From Ascaris suum (Eukaryota > Nematoda > Chromadorea > Rhabditida > Ascarididae), in assembly GCA_013433145.1 (NCBI GenBank), contig CM024169.1, positions 11,540,817 to 11,604,816 on the forward strand: a stretch of DNA of 64,000 nt, written 5' to 3'. How positions within the stretch are numbered: position 1 is the first letter of the stretch; each line of letters starts with the position of its first letter. The notes below the pieces were generated by a model, which did no database searches, was not told the DNA's origin, and was given only the letters and a program-made list of their open reading frames with translations. Positions 56,400 to 64,000 of the stretch are shown piece after piece. A program made the position numbers and the translations under genes.

Positions 56400-59180
56400 G
56401 AACAGAAATTGGCAATGAAGCGGAAATAAAGAAAGAGAAGCAGAGAGAGAAAAAGAGCGCATGGTAATCAGAGATCTCATTTGAATGCAGCATTACGCTC
56501 ACTTCTTACGACATTTTGCTGAGTTCTATACCTGAGTATGTTTTAATGCCCTATTCAAATGTGCCAAAGAATTGGGTACAAATGGGGAAACATCATTTCT
56601 CTATTCGCACAATAATGAAAAAATTATGCATCAATGAATTTTCTTCATTATTTATTTCTCTGTTTTAATCTCTAAACAATCAACTGATTACTGCATATTA
56701 TTTTTGATACGTTCAGTAATATGAATGTTTAGGAAATTTAAGAATAAAAATAGTATCTTTCCAAGCTCAAAAAAGATTTGGATATAGAAGAATAGCATCA
56801 AATTATAATTTTACTGTGCTATTTAAAGCAATTGAAAAATACAATCATTTATTTATTCGCTTGCCTAGTATATATTTCGTAAACGCAAAAAAATTTTCGA
56901 AAATTTGCCTCTATTAATCCAAATTTCTCGGCATTTATAGTGGATGAGTTGAACGATATGTTTCGGTGAATGTTATTAACGAATCGGTACTCTCCAGTTG
57001 GAAAATATTTATTACCACATCTAATAAAATCGTAAGAATTCACTCTTAAAATAATATTTCATCGTTTTCTTGAAGTAAATAGTGCTGTGAAATTAAATGA
57101 AATAATCAAAAAAAATAATATATATTCTTTAAAATGTTGCGAAGTGCTTAACAATGCTTCATTCACTTAAAAGTACGTGCGTCTTCTCTCTAATCTCGCA
57201 AACTTGATTTTCATCATTCGCATCACTCTTACATAATTCTGCTAATCGAAAAAAAATGTCCTCTGCACTTTCTATGCACTTCTATGAACTTGCTATGCTG
57301 AAGTCATAGTGACCTCCTGTTTGCGCATATATGCATGCACGCTCGATTTAAACTCAAGAAACGCCGCACAGGATAGAGTTAAAAATTTTTGTTTGTTTCA
57401 TGAGTACTATGAGACAATTTGCCAAGCCGTACGATATCTAACTCAGTATAAAAATCTCATCGATATTATAGGCATTCAAGTGTAGAAATAATTTGAAAAC
57501 ATTTAACACCTATCATTCAATATTCAGACGCTTTTAGATCACATTCAGAGCATTTTTCTTTTCTGAAAGGCTCGGCGCAGTAGTCGAATTAATTGAAATA
57601 TGAAGTCATTTTTGCTCATATTTCGTTTCTCTTCGTAATTCGTGAAAAAGGCTCATTAGGTGAGCATCTGGCAAAGGACATATCGTGTCTGCTTCTCTAT
57701 ATCACAATTTCTGCGCTTGTTCTTGTTTATCAGCTAATTCTAATTGATTTTGCGGGATATTGCCCAGGTGGGCTATTCAATGTGCCAAGTTTGTTAAACG
57801 CGTCAATAATTCTTCTCCATCATTTCTTACGAATAGATAATTAGCGCGTTAGTTTGTTCCTCTTAAGTGGTTATCATTTACATTTCCACTTTTTGCTCTA
57901 AATGAAAATATATGAAATATGCATTCTTCACAAATTATAGTAATGGCTGTGAACACTATAAAAGGGAAATGGAGGCAAGTCAAAAACTTCCAACTCAGCC
58001 AGCAGCCAAAGTTGACGACTATCCATGCAATTACTAAAACACTCAAAAATTCACAATTCACCGTTGACTCGTATGCGTGTTTGTGTGTGTGCGCGTGTGC
58101 GTTTGTCTGTGTATTTGTCTGTGTGTGTATGTGTGTGTGTGTGCACGCGCGTATTTGCATGTGCATATCTGTGGTCTCTGAGTAGGCGTACGGTGTGCAT
58201 AGGGTGTGTACGTGCGCACAGTGTGTGCATTCAGTGTGTGTGCGTACGGTGTGCATACGGTGTGTGCGCGTATGGTGGGCGTGAGTACGGTGTGTTCGCA
58301 TGCGGGGTGTTCGTGTATCATGAAAAGCACGTAATAAGTAGGTGTTAACCAATTTATGATACCAAAAGGTGTAAGTATTTTCTCTGAATAGAGTTCACAG
58401 TATATGTGCGCTCGCTAATAAGAGAAGACAGCAATATGCGATATGTGACATCACAATCGCGCTAGAGATCTCTCACAATCCTATACCATAGATTTTCATG
58501 TATTCCATGGCGCTCTGCAAAAAAGCTATAATTTGCATGCTTCTCATTTATCACTTGTTTTATTCTTTAACTACTGATTCTCTAAATATATCGCAAATAT
58601 TTCAGTTTAATTTTAGAAGGATTATCGAAGGAAGGGGCCAAATTCGGTGTAAGCCGAGCTTTTAACGCATGAAACTCATAATTTTCGATTCCCATACCGA
58701 TGTTAGCAGAAAATCTTAAGCAAGAGCGAGTTCCCTTGATTATTTTCTTAGCGAAAGGCGGATTTTATAAAAGCTGTGCTCATCAATTATCGCCATAGTC
58801 GGTTCCTACAAATTTTTCTCAAAAATCAGCCGAGCGGTTCATACGCCTGTAACGTTTGCATTACAGTAGTTGTTTTTGTTTCTGCCAACTGAGCAGGTAA
58901 TATGAATCTTTCTTGTGGGTGGTTGCATTTCGTCAAAAAATTCAGATCGTCTGAGTAGATGAAGTAAAGATTCCCGTGCGGTGATAAAAAGAACGATGGG
59001 AGGATCGAGGAATTCGCACGCAACTATGATTGGCAGATTCGTCTAAGAAAAATTTCTTCCTAATTGTTTTTTCTCGGTACCGGAATCACAAATGAGTTTG
59101 TATCAGAGAGCCTCGAAGTGTGCCTTTTGTGCCTTTTGCTCAGGATACGATTTCACGTGTTTAGGTTTCGAGACGTATCA
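56400..59180. other. no supported gene; GT-rich minisatellite
   Basis: Contains the GT-rich block at 58071-58320. A minus-strand island at 58826-59030 has two plausible frames, one with SPHGNLYFIYSDDLNF and one ending CNANVTG, both possibly extracellular. No splice chain could be built. Confidence 0.4.
58071..58320. repeat. GT-rich minisatellite with recurring GTACGGTGTGCAT units
   Basis: It starts as (GT)n and grades into an irregular array in which CGGTGTGCATA-like and GTGTGCGTACGG-like motifs recur. Both strands are open, giving false His/Thr-rich and Cys/Val-rich ORFs. Confidence 0.9.
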
Positions 59181-59295
59181 ATTAACGCTTGTTCAGTGCA
59201 CTTTTCCTATTAATAAACATACTCATTGATAATGAAACATATCCAATTTTATTTTTTCTTTCTTTAATCAAAAATCATTCCAAATCGAATTTCAG

Positions 59296-59539
59296 TCGAA
59301 ATTTTGGAGAAAGCCCGACTTTTCTTCAAGAAGTGTCGTTTATGCGAAGGTTGAAAAGAGAATGCAGTTTTTTACGGCAGCGATGTTTGGAAGATGTGCT
59401 GTCTCGAAGAAAAAGTTTTTTTGGGTTTGACGAATTATGGGAACGTTTTAAGCAAACATCAGACAACGGTTCTTTACATCCTCGGATTGACGTGAACTGT
59501 TTGTGGAGATATATTGAGAGTGAAATGACGCCACCTTAA
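59296..59539 (+). CDS. terminal exon of an unrecognised plus-strand gene
   Basis: Acceptor atcgaatttcag, entry phase 2, then 80 codons and TAA. It is basic and helix-rich (FLQEVSFMRRLKRECSFLRQ, CLEDVLSRRKSFFGFDELWE, RIDVNCLWRYIESEM). It reads as genuine protein, and the other frames are closed. Upstream exons were not identified. It is phase-compatible with the exon ending at 42351, but 17 kb separate them. The family is unknown. Confidence 0.5.
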
Positions 59540-60079
59540 AGCTGAATGTAGAACCATTTTAGATCCTCTCGCGTTCGAAAGTATGTGATCAAAAACATAT
59601 TTGATGCTATTCGAGTTTCATGAGATTGTCCTAAATGATGAAATTTGTACAGATCATCCTCTAAGAATATAGATGCCATCATTACTATTCCAAATTACTA
59701 ATAGTTGTTAGAATAATAATATTATCTCAGATTATCCCAAGAAGGCTGAAATAACTGGTGAAATCATTTTTGTTGATAACCTTAGCGTTCAAATTATGAA
59801 ATACAACAGAAACCTTAATAAAAATCAGCGGAATGATCACTTAGCAAACAACTGAATGAGATAATTGAGTAAATAAACAAAACATCTGTTGATGAATAAG
59901 CTGGGATCTATCAAACTGAACGCTTCACGCATAGCCAGAAAGAGGACTCTGTGCTTATCACAGAATTGAAGTTTTTCTATTTCTGCAAACGTTCAGTTGA
60001 TTATATCGTTCAACTCTCAGAAAGAGTGCAAATTCATCTCGTCCCGATTATTTTCTTCACGCCCGCAACATGTCATCCG

Positions 60080-60200
60080 TCTGCGATTTCTCTCGTTCTC
60101 CCCCTTCCACGTTTTCATCTCTCGACCACCCCACCCCTTGTGCCCTCTGCCCTCCTTCCCTCCCCACCCCGCAGCCATCAATTTTATTTCTTCCGTCCAT
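60080..60200. repeat. CT/CCC-rich tract
   Basis: Pyrimidine-rich low-complexity plus strand. Overlapping ORFs on both strands here are artefacts of its composition. Confidence 0.6.
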
Positions 60201-60421
60201 GTCCTCTGTAGGTTAGCGGAAAAATGGCGTAGCGCAGAAGTTTCCAACATAAGACAGCTGGTTATATGACTCGAACTCATCGCTGCACTTTAGTAAAGCT
60301 ATGACGAAGAAATATGCTTTCACATAAGCTGCGCTTCCAAAACGAATCATGCACGAGTGCACTCCATCGACAGCAAAACCTGTTTTCTTCTTTAGCGTTA
60401 GTTCCATTGTGCCCCAGCTTC

Positions 60422-60660
<239 letters not shown>

Positions 60661-61171
60661 CTCCGAAATCCATCGATATGCTTGCCTTCCCTTTATGAAA
60701 GTGTAGTTTATTAAATGAGGGAATTGATATGTGGAAGTATATGTTATCCAACGCCACTTATCCAAATGATGTGCCCTTTTTTGATTCCCTTAACATTGTC
60801 TCACTTAACCAGTGTTGATTGTCACTTTCTCGCAATTTATTTGGTGTGGTGTGATTTTTCATTCGCAAGACACCTTTTAATTATTTATGTCTTTTTTTCG
60901 GCTATTTAGATCATATTTTCCGGTTATTAACCACAATTACCGAAACCATGAGGAATCGTTTACTTTCGCAATATTCTATGAACAAAAACAAGAGCTCTGA
61001 AAACTTTTAAATCAAGTCGACTTTCCATTCTTGCTGCAAATCACATTAACGTCTTACAGCAGTTTTGAATATAACTCAGAGGCCGAGTAGTTTTTGCCTT
61101 TTAGAGAATAGGCGAAAGTACTGCAAGGGGATTAAATTGATAGATGAGGGAACATTTTCTGCTTTTGATTC

Positions 61172-61461
61172 CAGCAAAAATTGAAGACCGTTTAGCGCAG
61201 CTATGGGGTACTTCTTCGCTTTTATTATCAGGTAAAATGAAGGAATGGAATCTCTTCTGCTGCGTTGAAAATGTTTTTCTTTTGTTGAAGGAAAGGTTTT
61301 TCTCGATATGCTTAGACGGGGAGAGTGTACCAACATCAGAGAGGACTGTATCGGACAGCTTCATGTTCGAGGTAATGACCGATGTTAATAATAATGCTCT
61401 CAAGAATACAACCAAAATTTACAATGAAACAGTCATATTTCATAGCATGATGTTGAAACGG
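61172..61461 (+). CDS. candidate exon(s), strand not certain
   Basis: A good acceptor (ttgattccag) opens KIEDRLAQLWGTSSLLLS. The frame continues through FFSICLDGESVPTSERTVSD to ALKNTTKIYNETVIF. Three donor-like sites lie in it (CAG|GTAAAA, GAG|GTAATG, ACG|GTAAAC). The minus strand is open in two frames over the same bases and also looks protein-like. The plus strand is favoured because of the splice signals. Function unknown. Confidence 0.3.
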
Positions 61462-61479
61462 TAAACACATCATGTTGTC

Positions 61480-63290
61480 GCATTCAGCTAAGGATGTCTG
61501 TCATGCTCGTTATCTTTCTGCTCGATTTTTTTTCTGAAGCTGAGAATATATTGTTGGGAGCGGTGATCGAATGATTTAGAAATTCATTTATGGCTGAAAA
61601 ACAAAATTTTCATCTTGTCTCTCGCTTGAAGAGATCAAAACAATAAGCAGCAACAATCTTTGTTACGTACATGCAAATTGAAACTATGTAAAAATTTGCA
61701 TTTTTTGCACTTTTATGCAATTTTTAAAATTCATATTTGTATTGCATATTGTATGCGGAATGAGTGCACATTTGAATGGTCTGTTTATTTGTATTACATG
61801 CTCTAGTCAAAAGCTGCGCAGCTTAGATGACTTATTTCTATGTGCGACTTGAGAATCTCCGTAGCTTAGACGACGGATTTCAAGGTTCCACTCAGGAAAA
61901 GGCTGACTCATGAAATTTATTGTACAGTACATGGTCACCAACATCACAGTATTATTGACGCAATTATCAGAAAGGACGACTTAAATCGAAATGAGTTATC
62001 AGCATTAGCAATGGCAACAAAGTTCCGTGCATTATACCTCAACCGGAGGCATTTAGCAACCATTTAGGTGGGAGAAGGTCCCCAAGGTTGTTGTTAACGT
62101 TGTTAGGTTTTTTCTTTGAAAATATCATCATATAGGTGGCTGGTTCTGTTGCTTCATTAGTGCGCATGCTTCATTACTTGTTGTCAATTTATTGTGCTGG
62201 TTGATCTGTTGAATAAAACTACAAAAGCTTATATCGTATGCTTTGCATTTATTGACCATATACATTTTCCCTTATAGATTTGTATTATTTGTTGGAAGCA
62301 AACAGCACTCTTTTGGCATTGAAGCAAGCAGCCTAGTAACCTATGCAGAGAATCCATGAATGAGTCCATCTCAGGCATCAGCACTGTTTTCTGTTTTCGT
62401 CTATAATCATTCAGCATTTCGATATTCACAGCCGCTAATTGTTTGCATATTGTATGTGAAGGTTGTCAGATGCATTCTGCTTGCATAAATTTTTTCTACG
62501 CATGTTTGCTTCTTTGTAGCGTGTAACATATACATCTGGGGAGCAGTATCGTATTTACTACCCTTTAAAGCAGTATTGAGATGAAATGATAGTTAAAGTC
62601 TTAGCGAGATTATGAAGCTAGAGATCATTTTTCTCATGCACACTGAAAAGATCTAGTAGGTTCATTAGAATTCATTGATTACGGCTATTAACTCAAATGA
62701 ATCAATTCTGTTAAAACGCTTGAATCTTTTAGACTTGTTGTTTAAATCGAGTAAATTTATCGGAATTGTTTTAATGTTTCTTATGTTTTATGTTCTATTA
62801 TATATTCCATTTGGTACTCATTCAGTACAGCAGTTTTAAGTAAATTTCTTAGCTTAGAATGGCTGAATTGAGACAAAAAAAGACACAAGTCGATTTTATT
62901 ATAAACTCGAAAAAAATTGTGTTAGTGCAATATTCTCAGACCGTATTAATCGAATAACATCTCTGACAAAAATGACCAAGCAAAGGAGGGAGAAGTGGGG
63001 GGAGGGGATTCTATTGGAAAATTTGCAGTAGTGCTATAAAATTCTTAGCGATGAATTAATTTCAAGTATCCCTCTTTGGGAAACGACTCATTGACCAATC
63101 TACATACATAATGATTTTTTTTTAAATTGTAGTTAATATATCTTGTTTACTATCGGTACATTGGCCAACAATAAATGTTGATATGGTGTGATGATTCGCA
63201 AGAGTAAATCAAGCGGAAAAGTTGCTGTTTGAGCACAATGCAGGATCGCTCATATGAAAAATCTGTTCTTTATGTTTAACTTTCATATTT
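61480..63290. other. no supported exon
   Basis: AT-rich with repeated TTTGCAT-type words and no clear exon. A GA/GGGG patch lies at about 62980-63008. Confidence 0.4.
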
Positions 63291-63296
63291 CATAAG

Positions 63297-63451
63297 ATAC
63301 TGAACAACAACTTCTGTGGGGGGCATTATTATAAAGTGACCGTAATCGCGGTCTCCACTGAAGCGTTCTGTTATTCAGTCGTTGACGGAGGCAAAATCCA
63401 TAAAGGCTATACTAGCTGCCACTTTCAACCTAATCAAATAGGTAAGAGAGA
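63297..63451 (+). CDS. candidate internal exon of an unrecognised gene running off the window
   Basis: Between a weak acceptor (atttcataag) and a strong donor (AATAG|GTAAGA), the plus strand reads FCGGHYYKVTVIAVSTEAFC followed by SVVDGGKIHKGYTSCHF. The two other plus frames and the minus strand are interrupted. Cys residues and beta-strand spacing suggest an extracellular domain. Family not recognised. It exits in phase 1. Confidence 0.4.
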
Positions 63452-63460
63452 TTGGAATCT

Positions 63461-63745
63461 TCAGCAGAATATTCGATGAAATTTGCCCTTAATCTCATTA
63501 AGTTCAAGAAAACAAAGTTCACTTACTAAAGTGGGGGTGGGCGGCATTGCTTGAGGGGAATGCAAGGTTGTCAAAAAGTTGGCAATGCTGCGTCCCATCC
63601 TTATGCAAATCCAATGCACGTTTATCTGTCTTGATATGTGAACATACCAAAAATGAAGTGTCAAGGCGCAAGCCCAACGCCAGGTTGTTCCACTCATCTC
63701 ATCGAGAAAAGTAGCCCCAATGGGGCGCATATCCTCTATTTGCAA
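63461..63745 (-). other. open minus-strand frame, status unclear
   Basis: A 94-codon frame includes GATFLDEMSGTTWRWACALT and ANFLTTLHSPQAMPPTPT. A plus-strand frame is also open at 63521-63711. Without splice evidence I cannot choose. Confidence 0.2.
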
Positions 63746-64000
63746 TGCTTCTGATACAATTCAATATCTCTATGACAATGAAATTACAATAATATTCCTG
63801 AGTATCTCTTTAAAGCCTCATCAACACCATATCACTGAGCAGAATTTTTTTGTACTGTTTTCTTCATGGTTGAGTTTACTGCGCAATCCGCTCCCAGTTG
63901 CTTAAACAAATGAAAAAATTCTACATTCCTATAATCCCATTGTCACTATCCTATCAGTCTCAATTCTCTATGGATACTCTTACTTTAAATTTTACTCAGT

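Noticed and set aside
57849..58352. 167-codon minus-strand ORF rich in His and Thr, and matching plus-strand Cys/Val-rich ORFs
   Set aside because: Most of the length comes from the GT-rich minisatellite; GT repeats lack stop codons on both strands.
59951..60280. Three overlapping 86-90-codon ORFs on opposite strands
   Set aside because: They lie on a CT/CCC-rich low-complexity tract; Pro/Ser-rich one way and Gly/Arg/Glu-rich the other, with no splice support.

Overview
This is a eukaryotic nuclear window, AT-rich and intron-rich, with no bacterial-type operons. The two clearest genes are animal genes. Their exons are mostly 60-310 bp, the introns run from a few hundred bases to several kb, acceptors are short (ttttcag, tttttag, some only aag), and 5' donor sites are loose (GTTAGG, GTTCGT, GTCTGT, GTGCGG as well as GTAAGT). 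Several candidate first exons have an ATG a few bases after an acceptor-like site, as in trans-spliced nematode genes. I infer a nematode, probably a parasitic chromadorean with long introns. The sequence alone does not fix the species.

Layout. 1-1,731: a possible small exon (minus strand, 122-310) and a (TA)n array. 1,732-13,885 (minus): a complete 14-exon LETM1 gene (mitochondrial inner-membrane ion transport / Letm1 RBD family); every junction is in phase and it encodes 734 residues. 13.9-20.2 kb: mostly unassigned, with strand-ambiguous exon-like islands at 14.4, 16.0-16.9 and 18.0 kb and two phase-matched plus-strand Ser-rich exons at 18.44-18.82 kb. 20,240-23,899 (minus): four to five phase-consistent exons of an unrecognised gene, whose intron holds a tRNA-Glu-like element. 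24-31.5 kb: non-coding as far as I can see, with simple repeats. 31.58-40.01 kb (plus): the C-terminal beta-propeller of a WDR47 (nemitin) homologue in seven exons, plus one likely upstream exon. The 18.4 kb exons may be its linker region; if so, the 20-24 kb minus-strand gene is nested in its intron.

41-64 kb: much thinner evidence. I see a candidate two-exon gene start (41,105-42,351, plus), a signal-peptide first exon (52,373, plus), a Gln-rich exon (53,868, plus), cadherin-like exons on the minus strand (51.5 and 56.1-56.3 kb), a convincing terminal exon (59,296-59,539, plus), and further exon candidates at 61.2 and 63.3 kb. These are separated by long stretches with only microsatellites, (TA)n arrays, GT-rich minisatellite and homopolymer tracts. 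I did not find anything I would call a new biological system. The most rewarding leads are the possible nested gene, the tRNA-derived element, the minute intron or frameshift at 20.35 kb, and the cadherin-like and secreted exons on opposite strands at 51-57 kb.
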